A stretch of 64,000 nt of DNA from the NCBI RefSeq assembly GCF_000812685.1, contig NZ_JWIF01000073.1:1-64000 (forward strand), in the 5' to 3' direction. How positions within the stretch are numbered: the first letter of the stretch is position 1; every line of letters begins with the position of its first letter. This document shows positions 25,408-35,619 of the stretch, piece by piece. The notes under the pieces were generated by a model. The model was given only the letters and a program-made list of their open reading frames with translations. It searched no databases and was not told the DNA's origin. The DNA is from Halocynthiibacter namhaensis (GTDB lineage Bacteria; Pseudomonadota; Alphaproteobacteria; Rhodobacterales; Rhodobacteraceae). A program made the translations under genes and the position numbers.

Positions 25408-26940
25408 TCAAAGCGGAATGTTGTCGTGTTTTTTCCACGGGTTCTGCAGGCTTTTGCCGCGCAGAGACGCAAAGGCACGAGCCACGCGTTTGCGGGTGGA
25501 TTGGGGCGTGATTACCTCATCAATGAAGCCCTTTTCAGCCGCCACGAATGGGTTGGCGAAGCGGTTTTCATAGTCGGCGGTGTGTTGCGCGATTTTCTCT
25601 GCGTCCCCCAGATCGGCACGGTGGATGATCTCGGTTGCACCTTTGGCCCCCATCACCGCGATTTCCGCAGTTGGCCAAGCGTAGTTGAAATCACCGCGCA
25701 GATGTTTGGACGACATAACGTCATAAGCACCGCCATAAGCTTTGCGCGTGATCACGGTCACTTTTGGCACCGTCGCTTCGCCATAAGCAAACAACAGTTT
25801 CGCGCCGTGTTTGATCACGCCACCATATTCCTGCGAGGTTCCCGGCAAAAAGCCAGGCACATCCACAAGCGTCAGGATCGGAATTTCGAACGCATCACAG
25901 AAACGCACAAAGCGCGCCGCCTTGCGGGAACTGTCGATGTCCAAACAACCCGCCAATACGGTAGGCTGATTTGCAACCACACCCACGGTGCCGCCTTCAA
26001 GACGAATGAAACCGGTCAGAATATTCTTGGCGAAATCTTCTTGGATCTCATAAAAGTCGCCTTCATCGGCCAGCTTATGGATCAATTCCTTCATGTCATA
26101 GGGCGCGTTTGGATTGTCCGGGATCAACGTATCCAGGCTTTCATCCAATCGTGCTGGGTCATCAAAGAACGGGCGCACAGGCGGTTTCTGACGGTTGTTC
26201 AATGGCAGAAAATCGACCAAGCGGCGCACCTCTGCGAGGGCCTCAACGTCATTTTCAAACGCACCATCCGCAACAGATGATTTCTTCGTATGGGTGGATG
26301 CACCACCCAGTTCTTCCGCTGTAACCACTTCATTGGTCACGGTTTTCACAACATCAGGGCCGGTCACAAACATGTAAGAGCTGTCTTTAACCATGAAGAT
26401 AAAGTCGGTCATCGCAGGCGAATAAACCGCGCCACCAGCACAAGGCCCCATGATCAGCGAGATTTGCGGTACAACGCCTGACGCCATCACATTGCGCTGG
26501 AACACTTCCGCATACCCCGCAAGCGACGCAACACCTTCTTGGATACGCGCACCGCCAGAATCGTTGATCCCAATCACAGGCGCGCCGTTTTGCATCGCCA
26601 TATCCATGATTTTGCAGATCTTCTGCGCATGGGTTTCAGACAGCGACCCACCAAAGACAGTGAAGTCTTGTGAAAACACATAAACCATGCGCCCGTTAAT
26701 CGTGCCCCATCCCGTGACAACACCGTCGCCAGCCGGACGGTCTTTTTCCATGCCAAAGTCAGTGCAACGGTGGGCAACGAACATGTCGAACTCTTCAAAA
26801 CTGTCTTCATCCAGCAGCAGGTCAATGCGTTCACGCGCGGTGAGCTTGCCCTTTTTGTGCTGACTTTCAATCCGACGCGCGCCTCCGCCCTGACGGGCCT
26901 CTTCGCGACGGCTTTCAAGTTCCTGAAGAATGTCTTTCAT
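25408..26940 (-). CDS. pccB: Propionyl-CoA carboxylase, carboxyltransferase subunit
   Basis: A 510-residue biotin-dependent carboxyltransferase that moves CO2 from biotin to propionyl-CoA, giving (S)-methylmalonyl-CoA. Crotonase-type halves are visible: the first with [22 protein letters not shown] and [17 protein letters not shown], the second with [26 protein letters not shown] and [14 protein letters not shown]-terminal [20 protein letters not shown] is typical of PccB. First gene of the leftward propionate operon; the upstream region carries two TTTGCAAA-like sites expected for PccR. Confidence 0.96.
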   Translation of the reverse strand: MKDILQELESRREEARQGGGARRIESQHKKGKLTARERIDLLLDEDSFEEFDMFVAHRCTDFGMEKDRPAGDGVVTGWGTINGRMVYVFSQDFTVFGGSLSETHAQKICKIMDMAMQNGAPVIGINDSGGARIQEGVASLAGYAEVFQRNVMASGVVPQISLIMGPCAGGAVYSPAMTDFIFMVKDSSYMFVTGPDVVKTVTNEVVTAEELGGASTHTKKSSVADGAFENDVEALAEVRRLVDFLPLNNRQKPPVRPFFDDPARLDESLDTLIPDNPNAPYDMKELIHKLADEGDFYEIQEDFAKNILTGFIRLEGGTVGVVANQPTVLAGCLDIDSSRKAARFVRFCDAFEIPILTLVDVPGFLPGTSQEYGGVIKHGAKLLFAYGEATVPKVTVITRKAYGGAYDVMSSKHLRGDFNYAWPTAEIAVMGAKGATEIIHRADLGDAEKIAQHTADYENRFANPFVAAEKGFIDEVITPQSTRKRVARAFASLRGKSLQNPWKKHDNIPL

Positions 26941-27267
26941 GTCGGGGCTCCCGGTGTTGCTGCCGCATCGATCACATGCGGGTATCTGCAGTTCGGGCTA
27001 AGTTAACGGATAAACGGGAGGTTAAGGAAGGGAAAATGAGAATATTTGCAAATACAGCCGCTCATTAATATCGTAAATTGAATATCTGCAAATAAATTCC
27101 CCACATCAATGCGGAAAACGGCATCGAACGTCGGGTTCATTGGCGAACCAGTTAGGAACAAATTGGAAAGCCTGTGTGAAGGGTATTTACAATCAAATCA
27201 ACAGGCACGGCGCTTACCGTACTACTACGCACTGGACTCTCCCGCGCAATCAGCTCATCAATTGACA
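26941..27267. promoter_or_regulatory. Divergent pccB / MFS promoter region with PccR-like sites
   Basis: This 327-bp gene-free stretch holds AATATTTGCAAATA (27041-27054), whose inner 12 bases are a perfect palindrome, and a 13/14 identical direct copy AATATCTGCAAATA (27081-27094), exactly 40 bp apart. The core TTTGCAAA matches the motif reported for PccR, the ScfR-family activator of pccB in Rhodobacter sphaeroides, and a PccR-like gene lies 1.3 kb away. A third weaker TATCTGCA is at 26983-26990. The frame of the MFS gene is open through much of 27109-27267 but looks non-coding. Confidence 0.65.
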
Positions 27268-28500
27268 ATGTCAACAACAGCACATTCCCGTCCGGTCATC
27301 CGATACCTCGACAAAACCACACCGCCTCACATATCGACCCTCATCTTGATGGTAGGCGTCTCGACGCTGACGATGAATATTTTTCTGCCCTCGCTTCAAG
27401 GCATGGCGGATTATTTCGATGTGGACTATCGGGTCATGCAGCTGTCTGTCGCCCTGTACCTGGGAATGAATGCGGTGATGCAACTGATTGTTGGGCCGAT
27501 CTCTGATCGGTTTGGCCGCCGCCCAGTGGTGCTGACGGCCATCGTATTGTTCATCCTGATGTCTCTGGGCTGTATCTTTGCGCCCAATGCAACGGTATTT
27601 CTGTGCTTTCGCATGGCGCAAGCGGTGATCGTGACAGCGATGGTCCTGTCCCGCGCCATCATCCGCGATATGGTGCCCGCCAGCGAAGCCGCGTCAATGA
27701 TGGGATATGTGACCATGGGCATGGCAGTGATCCCAATGATCGCACCAGGCGTTGGTGGGATCCTGGACACGCTTTGGGGATGGCAGGCAAGCTTTTGGGT
27801 CATGGCTTTGACCGGGGTCGCGCTTTTAATCATTTGCTGGAAAGACCAAGGCGAAACCGCCGTGCGCCGCGAGGGCGGGTTCAGGCGTCAAGTGCAGGAT
27901 ATGCCCGAATTGCTGATGTCACCAAGGTTCTGGGGATACGCCACTTGCTCGGCCCTGACTGCAGGTGCCTTCTTTTCCTATCTCGGCGGGGCCACCTTTG
28001 TTGGTGAAGAACTGTTCCACATGAGTAAAATCAAACTGGGGTTCTTCTTTGGTGCGCCTGCGATTGGATATATGGCCGGGAACTATATTTCGGGACGCTA
28101 TTCCGTGCGCATCGGCATCACGCGCATGATCGCAACAGGCACCTGCCTTGGTGCGCTTGGCACAGGCGTGTCCCTGCTGATTTTCGTCACAGGATATGGC
28201 AGCGAACACACGTTCTTTGGCTTCATGATCTTTGTAGGTCTGGGCAATGGTATGGTCATTCCCAATGCCACTGCCGGGGCTTTATCCGTGCGCCCGCATT
28301 TGGCCGGATCTGCGTCAGGCCTGTCCGGTTCCATCATGCTGGCTGGGGGGGCCGCCCTATCGGCCCTGGCGGGCAGCTTGCTGACACATGACACCGGTGC
28401 AACCCCGCTTTTGTGGATGATGTTCTTGGTCACGGCGGCTGCGGGCGTTGTCATCCTTTTGGTGGCACGTCGCGATGCCAAATTGGCAACCTTGCAATAG
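27268..28500 (+). CDS. MFS drug-resistance transporter, Bcr/CflA type
   Basis: A 410-residue inner-membrane exporter with twelve hydrophobic segments. It has the Bcr/CflA hallmarks: early MNIFLPSLQGMADYF, motif A GPISDRFGRRPVVL between helices 2 and 3, and motif C-like GYVTMGMAVIPMIAPGVGG in helix 5. Likely a proton-driven exporter of small drugs, sulfonamides or amino-acid-type compounds. The ATG at 27268 matches family length; the frame extends upstream to 27109 but that part is not family-like. No clear ribosome site. It lies between pccB (divergent) and pccR. Confidence 0.88.
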   Translation: MSTTAHSRPVIRYLDKTTPPHISTLILMVGVSTLTMNIFLPSLQGMADYFDVDYRVMQLSVALYLGMNAVMQLIVGPISDRFGRRPVVLTAIVLFILMSLGCIFAPNATVFLCFRMAQAVIVTAMVLSRAIIRDMVPASEAASMMGYVTMGMAVIPMIAPGVGGILDTLWGWQASFWVMALTGVALLIICWKDQGETAVRREGGFRRQVQDMPELLMSPRFWGYATCSALTAGAFFSYLGGATFVGEELFHMSKIKLGFFFGAPAIGYMAGNYISGRYSVRIGITRMIATGTCLGALGTGVSLLIFVTGYGSEHTFFGFMIFVGLGNGMVIPNATAGALSVRPHLAGSASGLSGSIMLAGGAALSALAGSLLTHDTGATPLLWMMFLVTAAAGVVILLVARRDAKLATLQ

Positions 28501-28541
28501 GAAGTTTGCAAATGCCATAAGTGTGCCAGCAAACTTGCAAA
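28491..28541. promoter_or_regulatory. TTTGCAAA-like sites in front of pccR
   Basis: Three TTGCAA cores occur: CTTGCAAT (28491-28498, end of the MFS gene), TTTGCAAA (28505-28512) and CTTGCAAA (28534-28541). They lie 13 to 63 bases upstream of the pccR start and match the PccR motif, which suggests autoregulation. Confidence 0.6.
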
Positions 28542-28553
28542 GCGAGACCAGCC

Positions 28554-29975
28554 ATGGCGATTCAAAAACTATACGCAGGCGCAAAACTACGTGAAATCCG
28601 CACGGGCCTTGGCCTGACGCAAAAAATGTTTGCGGAAAAGCTGTCTGTGTCGCTGCCCTACCTGAACCAGATGGAAAACAACAACCGGCCTGTGTCGACC
28701 GGCGTGGTTTTGGCCTTGGCGCGCGAATTTGGTTATGACGTGACAGAACTGTCCACGGGTGATGGTGAACGTATGGTTAGCGACATGCGTGAAGCCCTGG
28801 CGGACCCGGTATTTTCCGACGGCAACGACGCCCTGCATGAGGTCGGTGTGCCTTTGGCCGATCTGCGCCTTGCTGCATCAAACGCCCCCGCATTGGCCCG
28901 TGCTTTCTTGAACTTGCATGGCGCTTATCGCCAAAGCCAGGAGCGGCTTGCGGCCCTGGATGAAGCCCTTGGCGGGCAAAGCACTGGCGCGACCACAAGC
29001 CCTTGGGAAGAGGTGCGTGACTTCTTTCATTATTGCGACAATTACGTTGATGCGATTGACCGCGCGGCTGAACATTTTGCCATGCCAAAGGGGCACGGCC
29101 AGAACATTGACGCCCTGATACATGACACGCTGATCCGATTGGGTATTGATCTTGTTTTGTCAGATGATGCGCCCCTGCGCCAATATGATCCGGCGACGCG
29201 ATGCCTGACAATCTCACGCCGCGCAGCCCCTGAAACTCGCCGTTTCCAGGCCTTGTTGCAAATTGCCTTGCTGACCCAGAATGACCTTTTGGAAGCAACC
29301 CTTGATCTCGCCCGCTTTCAGTCGGATGCGTCGCGATCCATCGCGAAAATGGGGCTGGCGAATTACTTTGCCGGGGCCGCGTTGATGCCCTATGTGGCCT
29401 TTCGCCAAGCAACCCAAGACACACGCCACGATTTGGAACGCCTTGCGGATTTGTTTAGTGCTTCAATCGAACAGGTGGCCCATCGCCTATCCACCCTGCA
29501 ACGCAAGGGCGCCAAAGGCGTGCCGTTCTTCTTTGTGCGTGTGGATCAAGCTGGCACGATCACCAAACGCCATTCTGCGACTCTGTTGCAATTTGCCCGC
29601 TATGGCGGGGCTTGCCCGCTGTGGAACGTGCACCAAGCCTTTGAAACCCCAGGACGTTTTCTGCGGCAACTGGCAGAGACACCCGACGGGGTGCGCTATC
29701 TTTGCCTTGCGCGCGATGTGTCAAAAAGCGGGGGCAGCTTTACCGCCCCAACCCGAAGATATGCCATTGGTCTGGGTTGCGAAGTCAAACACGCGGATGC
29801 GCTGATTTACGCAGATGACATGGATTTAGGTCAAGGTCCATTTGAACCCATCGGGATCTCGTGCCGGATTTGCGAACGTGAACGATGCCATCAACGGTCT
29901 GTCCCCCCCCTTGAACGTCAACTGTCAGTCGATCCAGATCGGCGCGGCGTTCTGCCTTACAAAGTGATACGTTAA
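28554..29975 (+). CDS. pccR: Short-chain fatty acyl-CoA regulator, PccR-like (ScfR family)
   Basis: A 473-residue cytoplasmic regulator. Residues 1-65 form an XRE-type helix-turn-helix (KLREIRTGLGLTQKMFAEKLSVSLPYLNQMEN). The long C-terminal part ends in the ScfR/DUF2083-type region with a cysteine cluster CRICERERC near residue 447 and the final VDPDRRGVLPYKV. Members sense short-chain acyl-CoAs; PccR controls propionyl-CoA carboxylase. Location beside pccB and TTTGCAAA-like sites before both genes support PccR over the related AceR, MccR or RamB types. Confidence 0.9.
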   Translation: MAIQKLYAGAKLREIRTGLGLTQKMFAEKLSVSLPYLNQMENNNRPVSTGVVLALAREFGYDVTELSTGDGERMVSDMREALADPVFSDGNDALHEVGVPLADLRLAASNAPALARAFLNLHGAYRQSQERLAALDEALGGQSTGATTSPWEEVRDFFHYCDNYVDAIDRAAEHFAMPKGHGQNIDALIHDTLIRLGIDLVLSDDAPLRQYDPATRCLTISRRAAPETRRFQALLQIALLTQNDLLEATLDLARFQSDASRSIAKMGLANYFAGAALMPYVAFRQATQDTRHDLERLADLFSASIEQVAHRLSTLQRKGAKGVPFFFVRVDQAGTITKRHSATLLQFARYGGACPLWNVHQAFETPGRFLRQLAETPDGVRYLCLARDVSKSGGSFTAPTRRYAIGLGCEVKHADALIYADDMDLGQGPFEPIGISCRICERERCHQRSVPPLERQLSVDPDRRGVLPYKVIR

Positions 29976-29976
29976 T

Positions 29977-30804
29977 ATGAAAAGCATTCTAACAATCTCG
30001 GCCCTTGGGCTTATCGCATATTTCGGCCTTGGGCGTTTTGAACGCAGCATGATCTGGCCACTTGATCCAGCACATGTCACGCCACAACAAGCCGGCGTGG
30101 ACGCAACTGAGCACCTGTTAACCATGCAAGATGGGACCAAGATCGTCACTTGGGCGGCACCACCTGCCCCGGGCAAACCGACGGTGCTGTATTTCCATGG
30201 CAACGCCGGAAACCTTGCAGGTCGGGCATGGCGGTTTAGGTGGTTTATCGATCAGGGTTACGGCCTGGTCGCCATGTCCTATCGCGGATCATCGGGCAGC
30301 GGCGGCAAAGCTGTTGAACGCAATATTTCAAGTGATGCGCGCGAGATCTACGATCAAATCGGCACGCTGACCGGCGCGCAAAACCAAAGTATCATGATCT
30401 ACGGGGAAAGTATCGGAGGTGCAGTTGGCACGGCTCTTGCCGCTGAATTGCAGGATGACCCTCAGCTTTCCGGGCTTGTACTGGAGGCCCCCTTCACTGC
30501 GATCCCTCACATGGTCCGTCGCAGTTTTCCGCAATTCCGTCCACTCATGTTTGCGTTGAAAAATCGCTTCCCCACAGAAGAGCGCGTTCACAATATCGAA
30601 ACACCCCTTCTGGTGATCCATGGTACCGATGATCGGGTTATTCCCTTCGACATGGGGCAGTCCGTGTTTGCAGCGGGGGCAAGCCCCAATAAGATCTTTA
30701 TTGAAATACCGGGCGGCGGCCATGACGATACTTGGCGTCCATTTGTCGTGGAAAAGCTTGACCAATTCCTCATGAACGCTCAGGTTTTAATTTCTGGCGA
30801 ATAA
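29977..30804 (+). CDS. Membrane-anchored alpha/beta hydrolase
   Basis: A 275-residue hydrolase with an N-terminal hydrophobic segment (LTISALGLIAYFGLGRF) and the YqkD/BEM46-type alpha/beta fold: oxyanion region LYFHGNAGNLAGR, nucleophile elbow IYGESIGGAVG, acid in IHGTDDRVIPF and catalytic His in GGGHDDTW. Probably an esterase or peptidase facing the periplasm or anchored at the membrane. It starts one base after the pccR stop, so it may be co-transcribed, without an obvious link to propionate. Confidence 0.85.
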   Translation: MKSILTISALGLIAYFGLGRFERSMIWPLDPAHVTPQQAGVDATEHLLTMQDGTKIVTWAAPPAPGKPTVLYFHGNAGNLAGRAWRFRWFIDQGYGLVAMSYRGSSGSGGKAVERNISSDAREIYDQIGTLTGAQNQSIMIYGESIGGAVGTALAAELQDDPQLSGLVLEAPFTAIPHMVRRSFPQFRPLMFALKNRFPTEERVHNIETPLLVIHGTDDRVIPFDMGQSVFAAGASPNKIFIEIPGGGHDDTWRPFVVEKLDQFLMNAQVLISGE

Positions 30805-30822
30805 CGCTCAAAGGATACCCGC

Positions 30823-31266
30823 ATGGAACTGAATGACACCATCGTAATTGCTGCCCCCCGTGATGTGGTCTGGGCGCATCTTAATTCTGCAGATACGTTG
30901 CGCGCGTCCATCCCTGGCTGTGAAGAACTGGAAGGGTCACCCGAAGATGGGTTTTCCGCCACGGTGAAAGCCAAAGTCGGCCCCGTTCGCGCGACCTTCA
31001 AAGGCGCGGTGGAGCTGTCAGAGATCAACGCCCCGGAAAGTTATGTGATCACTGGCGAAGGCAAAGGCGGCGTTGCGGGATTCGCATCTGGCGTTGCGAA
31101 GGTCAGCCTGGCGGACCATGAGGACGGCACAGCACTAACCTATGATGTCACCGCGAAAGTTGGCGGCAAGCTGGCGCAACTCGGGAACCGACTGGTCGGC
31201 GGGTTTGCCCGCAAGATGTCAGATCAGTTCTTTGAGAACTTTAAAGACGCGGTTGAGGAAAGTTAG
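30823..31266 (+). CDS. CoxG-like SRPBCC family protein
   Basis: A 147-residue protein of the CoxG / CO dehydrogenase subunit G branch of the START-like SRPBCC superfamily: MELNDTIVIAAPRDVVWAHLNSADTLRASIPGCEELEG, then EGKGGVAGFASGVAKVSL and TAKVGGKLAQLGNRLVGGFARKM. The family binds membrane or hydrophobic ligands. No coxLMS genes lie nearby, so a role in CO oxidation is not supported here. It follows the hydrolase by 18 bases on the same strand. Confidence 0.88.
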   Translation: MELNDTIVIAAPRDVVWAHLNSADTLRASIPGCEELEGSPEDGFSATVKAKVGPVRATFKGAVELSEINAPESYVITGEGKGGVAGFASGVAKVSLADHEDGTALTYDVTAKVGGKLAQLGNRLVGGFARKMSDQFFENFKDAVEES

Positions 31267-31285
31267 ATCACTTTGATGGCAGCCA

Positions 31286-31846
31286 TCACACCTTTGCCAA
31301 GGCCGATTTGAACCTGTCCGGTAGATCTGTGGATGTGCGTTCATTTGCATCGTAATTCGCTTCATTCAGCGCAAATGCATCGCCCGTTTCCCAGTCAAAC
31401 AAAGACCGCTGAATGGTGCTAAGCTCACCTTGGTAAATATGGATTCCCCGTGCGATCGCATCATCTGCGGCGATCACCGCATGCACACCGTCAGGACCCA
31501 GTGACAAAACCTCGCCAGCGGAAACACGTTTCGCCTTGGCGATCTCCAACTGATCCCCACCGGTTTTCAGCAAAAAGTTACACTGCGCGCCTTCGAAAAC
31601 CGCAATATGGGCATTAACTTTGTGTTCATGCGGGGGAACCGCTGTGTCAGGCGTGAACTGAGTGTACCAAAGCGACAAGTTTTCGTCTTCATACAGCATG
31701 GTTTCTTCATCCAAGTCGAACGCATCAGCCAAAGCTGCGGGCTCAGAGACCAATTTTTGCAACAGCGCCCGGATCGCCTGTGTGGGCTTTTCAGACGTCG
31801 CAGCTTCTTTTGCCTGTGTGATCAAGGTCTCGATAAAATCGCTCAT
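31286..31846 (-). CDS. Cupin-type (cysteine dioxygenase-like) metal-binding protein
   Basis: A 186-residue predicted metal enzyme with a double-stranded beta-helix core: PPHEHKVNAHIAVFEGAQCNFLL supplies His-x-His and further ligands, and LGPDGVHAVIA the late histidine. The layout is that of the cysteine dioxygenase-related family without assigned substrate. The N-terminal 60 residues are helical (two LL/AL-rich helices). Convergent with the CoxG-like gene, 19 bases apart. Function not assigned. Confidence 0.75.
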   Translation of the reverse strand: MSDFIETLITQAKEAATSEKPTQAIRALLQKLVSEPAALADAFDLDEETMLYEDENLSLWYTQFTPDTAVPPHEHKVNAHIAVFEGAQCNFLLKTGGDQLEIAKAKRVSAGEVLSLGPDGVHAVIAADDAIARGIHIYQGELSTIQRSLFDWETGDAFALNEANYDANERTSTDLPDRFKSALAKV

Positions 31847-32016
31847 AGCTCTCTCCCCTTTTTGTTACAGTATGGCAGAAATTTCCCCGTGCAGAAATAA
31901 CATCCGCGACAAAATAAAAACACCGGCGCCTCGCCAGACGTCGGTGTTACGAGGCAAGTCACTGCGCACATCCGGGGAGATAAAATGCAGTGGCCCGCCT
32001 GTTCTTTAAGGCGCAA

Positions 32017-32253
32017 TTATGCGCTGATCAGACCCCAAATTTCGTCCTTCAGGGCCAAACGCTGTTTGCGCAGCTCGGCCATATGCAGATCATCGGTTGG
32101 CTCAATGTCGGTCTCTGCACGGTGCACCGCGCGGTTGAGATCATGGTATTCGTCCGCAAGCTTGGCAAAATGCGCATTGCCCTGCTTCAGTTCGCCCATC
32201 TTTTCGACGTATTCGGGAAACTCTTCCGCCAGCTCATGTGGTGTATGGGACAT
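32017..32253 (-). CDS. DUF465 (YdcH-like) small helical protein
   Basis: A 78-residue, highly charged helical protein with the DUF465/YdcH signature: HELAEEFPEYVEKMGELKQGNAHFAKLADEYHDLNR and a C-terminal LRKQRLALKDEIWGLI. Members are short alpha-helical cytosolic proteins of unknown role. Monocistronic by appearance. The gap to the cupin-like gene (31847-32016) contains interleaved inverted repeats at 31919-31955 and nothing else that I can read. Confidence 0.88.
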   Translation of the reverse strand: MSHTPHELAEEFPEYVEKMGELKQGNAHFAKLADEYHDLNRAVHRAETDIEPTDDLHMAELRKQRLALKDEIWGLISA

Positions 32254-32344
32254 TGTTTGCTCTCCTGTTTTCCTCAGTTGATTCTAAAGATAAAGCGCGT
32301 CTGAATTTCTTCTTTGATGCGGATCAAACATTTGCCCCCAGACA

Positions 32345-32373
32345 AAATAAAACGGACCCGAAGGCCCGTTTTT
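32345..32373 (-). terminator. Rho-independent terminator of the bet operon
   Basis: On the minus strand AAAACGGGCC, a TTCG tetraloop, and GGTCCGTTTT form a 10-bp stem with one G-U wobble, followed by ATTTTG. Arms at 32349-32358 and 32363-32372. It starts 6 bases after the betA stop. Confidence 0.9.
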
Positions 32374-32378
32374 GCATT

Positions 32379-34037
32379 TTAACGTTGGCTGTTTTCCCAA
32401 TCCGGATGGATCCAGGGTTCGTCATTGGAGGGCGCCAAAGGATCCAGCCCCAAGATGTGGTCCGACATTTTTTCACCCACCATGATTGACGGCCCGTTCA
32501 AGTTGCCGTTGGTGATCTGCGGGAAGATTGAACTGTCTGCAACACGCAGCCCATCAACGCCGATCACCCGGCCTTCGGGATCAACCACAGACATCGGATC
32601 ATCCGCCGCGCCCATCTTACAGGTGCCACAGGGGTGATAGGCGCTTTCCGCATGTTCACGAATAAAATCATCCAGCTGTTCATCGGTGACCTGATCGCTG
32701 CCTGGCTGAATTTCGTGTTTGACGTGATGCTTCATTGCATCCTGCTGAAACACTTCACGGGTCAGGCGCAGACATTGACGGAAGTCGACCCAATCCTGTT
32801 CCTGCGACATGTAGTTAAAGAAAATGCGCGGTGGTTCTTTAGGATCCGCAGATTTCAACGTGATTTCACCACGAGATGGGCTGCGCATGGGGCCAACATG
32901 GGCTTGGAAACCATGGCCTTCCGCTGCCGCTTGACCATCATAACGCACAGCGATCGGCAAGAAATGATACTGAATATCTGGGTAGGTCAGCCCCTTGCGC
33001 GACCGAATAAAGGCTGCGGATTCAAACTGGTTCGATGCCCCTAGGCCTTTCTTAGTAAACAGCCACTGCGCCCCGATCAGACCCTTCCAGAACAATGTCC
33101 AATAGGTGAACAGCGTGATTGGTTTCTTCGCGGCAAACTGAAAATACACCTCAAGGTGATCTTGCAGGTTTTTCCCCACACCTGGGCGATCTGCGATCAC
33201 TTCAATCCCGTGTTCTTTCAGATGATCAGCCGGACCAATGCCCGACAACATCAACAGCTTGGGCGAGTTGATAGAACTCGCCGAAATGATCACTTCGCGA
33301 CGCGCCTTCACAGTCATCGACTTACGGCCCTGCATGATCTGCACGCCGGTCGCGCGCCCATCTTCAATGATGATTTTTTCTGCCATGCCTTTGACGATTT
33401 CACAGTTTCCGGTTTCCTGCGCGGGCCGCAGATAGGCATTCGCCGCAGACCAGCGACGCCCTTTCCAAACGGTCTGCTCCATCGGGCCAAAGCCTTCTTG
33501 TTTTTGACCGTTGTAATCATCTGTGGTTTCATAGCCGGCCTGCTTGCCCGCTTTCACAAAAGCCGCATGCAACGGGTTGTTGCGCGGACCACGGGACACA
33601 TGCAACGGGCCATCTTTGCCGCGCCATTCAGCGTCACCACCCTGGCCGCTTTCGTGCCATGTTTCCATACGCTTATAATACGGAAGCACATCAGCATAAG
33701 ACCAACCAGCAGCCCCCATTTCAGCCCAGGTATCAAAGTCATGCGCATGACCGCGCACGTAAACCATGCCATTGATGGAACTCGACCCACCGATAACTTT
33801 ACCGCGCGGCGTGGCCAGTTGACGGTTGTCTAGATTGGGCTCAGGTTCCGACTGAAACCCCCAGTCATACATCGACATATTCATCGGATAGGACAGCGCC
33901 GCAGGCATCTGAATGAACGGCCCAGCATCGGTGCCACCGTATTCAATCACCATGACAGAGGCCCCGCTTTTCGCGAGACGATACGCCATCGCACAACCCG
34001 CAGAGCCAGCACCAACAATTACAAAATCAGCTTCCAT
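32379..34037 (-). CDS. betA: Choline dehydrogenase
   Basis: A 552-residue GMC flavin oxidoreductase that oxidises choline to betaine aldehyde. FAD-binding GAGSAG is at residues 9-14, GMC signature 1 near [19 protein letters not shown], signature 2 near [19 protein letters not shown], and the catalytic His of [11 protein letters not shown] near the end. Start MEADFVIVG (34037) fits the family; ATG 34043 and GTG 34046 are upstream alternatives. Last gene of betI-betC-betB-betA. Confidence 0.95.
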   Translation of the reverse strand: MEADFVIVGAGSAGCAMAYRLAKSGASVMVIEYGGTDAGPFIQMPAALSYPMNMSMYDWGFQSEPEPNLDNRQLATPRGKVIGGSSSINGMVYVRGHAHDFDTWAEMGAAGWSYADVLPYYKRMETWHESGQGGDAEWRGKDGPLHVSRGPRNNPLHAAFVKAGKQAGYETTDDYNGQKQEGFGPMEQTVWKGRRWSAANAYLRPAQETGNCEIVKGMAEKIIIEDGRATGVQIMQGRKSMTVKARREVIISASSINSPKLLMLSGIGPADHLKEHGIEVIADRPGVGKNLQDHLEVYFQFAAKKPITLFTYWTLFWKGLIGAQWLFTKKGLGASNQFESAAFIRSRKGLTYPDIQYHFLPIAVRYDGQAAAEGHGFQAHVGPMRSPSRGEITLKSADPKEPPRIFFNYMSQEQDWVDFRQCLRLTREVFQQDAMKHHVKHEIQPGSDQVTDEQLDDFIREHAESAYHPCGTCKMGAADDPMSVVDPEGRVIGVDGLRVADSSIFPQITNGNLNGPSIMVGEKMSDHILGLDPLAPSNDEPWIHPDWENSQR

Positions 34038-34104
34038 TTTCATCACTCAGTCAATGGGCGGGCCCGAACGGGCCCCGCCCGTAAGGGAGGGGAGAGTGCG
34101 CGGT

Positions 34105-35568
34105 TTAAAACGGCGCTTCGACATCGTTCATGCTGACGTAAACCATCTTCATTTCTGAATAATGGTTGATTGCCAGTTTCGAATTTTCACGTCCAACACC
34201 AGACGCCTTAGAGCCACCGAAGGGGGCTTCAACCGGGGCAAGATTATAGGTATTGATGAAACATGTACCGGCCTCAAACCCGGCCGCAATGCGGTGACCA
34301 CGTGTCAAATCGGCGGTGAACACACCTGCGGCAAGACCGAATTCTGTGTCATTCGCACGCGCCAAAGCTTCGTCTTCATCGTCGAAATCAAGAACAGACA
34401 TCACGGGACCGAAGATTTCTTCGCGTGCGATCGCCATGTCGTCTTTTACATCCGCAAAAACCACGGGATCGACCCAGAAACCATCCTTTTCCGGATAGGT
34501 TCCGCCGGTGACCAAACGTGCACCTTCCTCAAGACCAAGGGCGACGTATTTCTTGACGATGTTCAGCTGGTTTTCATTCACCATCGGGCCAAAGTTCACT
34601 TCCGGATCCATCGGGTCACCCATCTTCACACCCGCTTCCAGACGCTCGGACAGGCGCGCAAGAAACGCTTCTTTGATGCCCTTTTGCACAAACACACGCG
34701 TGCCGTTGGAACAGACCTGACCGGTGGAATAGAAGTTCGCCAAAATCGCGCCAGACACGGCGTTCTCAAGGTCGGCATCATCAAAGATGATCAGCGGAGA
34801 TTTGCCGCCAAGTTCCATCGTGACGTGCTTCATTTCAGCCGCCGCAGCCGCGTAAACTTTCTTACCGGTTGGTACAGAACCCGTCAGGGAAACCTTCGCA
34901 ACACGTGGATCGGTGACAAGGCTTGCACCCACGGCGCCGTAACCTTGCACAACGTTATAAACGCCCTTAGGCGCGCCAGCTTCCATCATGATTTCAGCGA
35001 CTTGAAGGGCGCAAAGCGGGGTGAACTCAGACGGTTTGAACACGATGGTGTTGCCACAAGCAAGCGCAGGTGCGCCTTTCCAACAGGCGATTTGCGTTGG
35101 ATAGTTCCAAGCCCCAATACCCACACAAACGCCAAGCGCTTCGCGGATGGTGTAGGCGAAATCACCGCCGCCAAGAGGGATATGTTCACCGGTCAAAGAC
35201 CCGGCCAAACCACCGAAATATTCCAAAGCGTCCGCACCAGAGGTCGCGTCAACAACGCTGGTTTCTTGATAGGGTTTGCCGGTGTCGTAGGTTTCCAAAA
35301 TCGACAATTCATGGTTGCGTTCACGCATGATATCGGCGGCACGACGCAATACGCGACCGCGTTCTGTGCCAGACATGGCGGCCCATGCTTTTTGCGCGTC
35401 TTTGGCGGATTGCAACGCTTTATCAACGATTGCAGGCGTCGCGGCATAGACCGTCGCGATGACCTCGCCCGTGGCGGGGTAGATCACGGGGATCTCAGCG
35501 CCTGCGGTGTCTTCGACGTATTCGCCATCAATGAAGTGGCTGGCTTTTGGTGTTGTGGGATGTGTCAT
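34105..35568 (-). CDS. betB: Betaine aldehyde dehydrogenase
   Basis: A 487-residue NAD-dependent aldehyde dehydrogenase that converts betaine aldehyde to glycine betaine. The active-site Glu motif [11 protein letters not shown] and the catalytic Cys in [14 protein letters not shown] are intact, with [14 protein letters not shown] for the cofactor. Length is full. Lies between betA (67 bp away) and betC (51 bp away), all leftward. Confidence 0.96.
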   Translation of the reverse strand: MTHPTTPKASHFIDGEYVEDTAGAEIPVIYPATGEVIATVYAATPAIVDKALQSAKDAQKAWAAMSGTERGRVLRRAADIMRERNHELSILETYDTGKPYQETSVVDATSGADALEYFGGLAGSLTGEHIPLGGGDFAYTIREALGVCVGIGAWNYPTQIACWKGAPALACGNTIVFKPSEFTPLCALQVAEIMMEAGAPKGVYNVVQGYGAVGASLVTDPRVAKVSLTGSVPTGKKVYAAAAAEMKHVTMELGGKSPLIIFDDADLENAVSGAILANFYSTGQVCSNGTRVFVQKGIKEAFLARLSERLEAGVKMGDPMDPEVNFGPMVNENQLNIVKKYVALGLEEGARLVTGGTYPEKDGFWVDPVVFADVKDDMAIAREEIFGPVMSVLDFDDEDEALARANDTEFGLAAGVFTADLTRGHRIAAGFEAGTCFINTYNLAPVEAPFGGSKASGVGRENSKLAINHYSEMKMVYVSMNDVEAPF

Positions 35569-35619
35569 GTTTTAGTGCCTCCGGCGGGAGTATTTAAGGA
35601 AGGTGAAAGACGGGTGGCA

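Noticed and set aside
27109-27267. Longer N-terminus for the MFS exporter
   Set aside because: The extra 53 residues are unlike Bcr/CflA proteins, and the region carries regulatory sites.
30823-31266. Evidence for carbon monoxide oxidation
   Set aside because: CoxG-like proteins occur without coxLMS; no CO dehydrogenase structural gene is present in the window.
33156-33833. A 225-residue plus-strand frame
   Set aside because: It is antisense to betA, which is certain; this is a high-GC third-position shadow.
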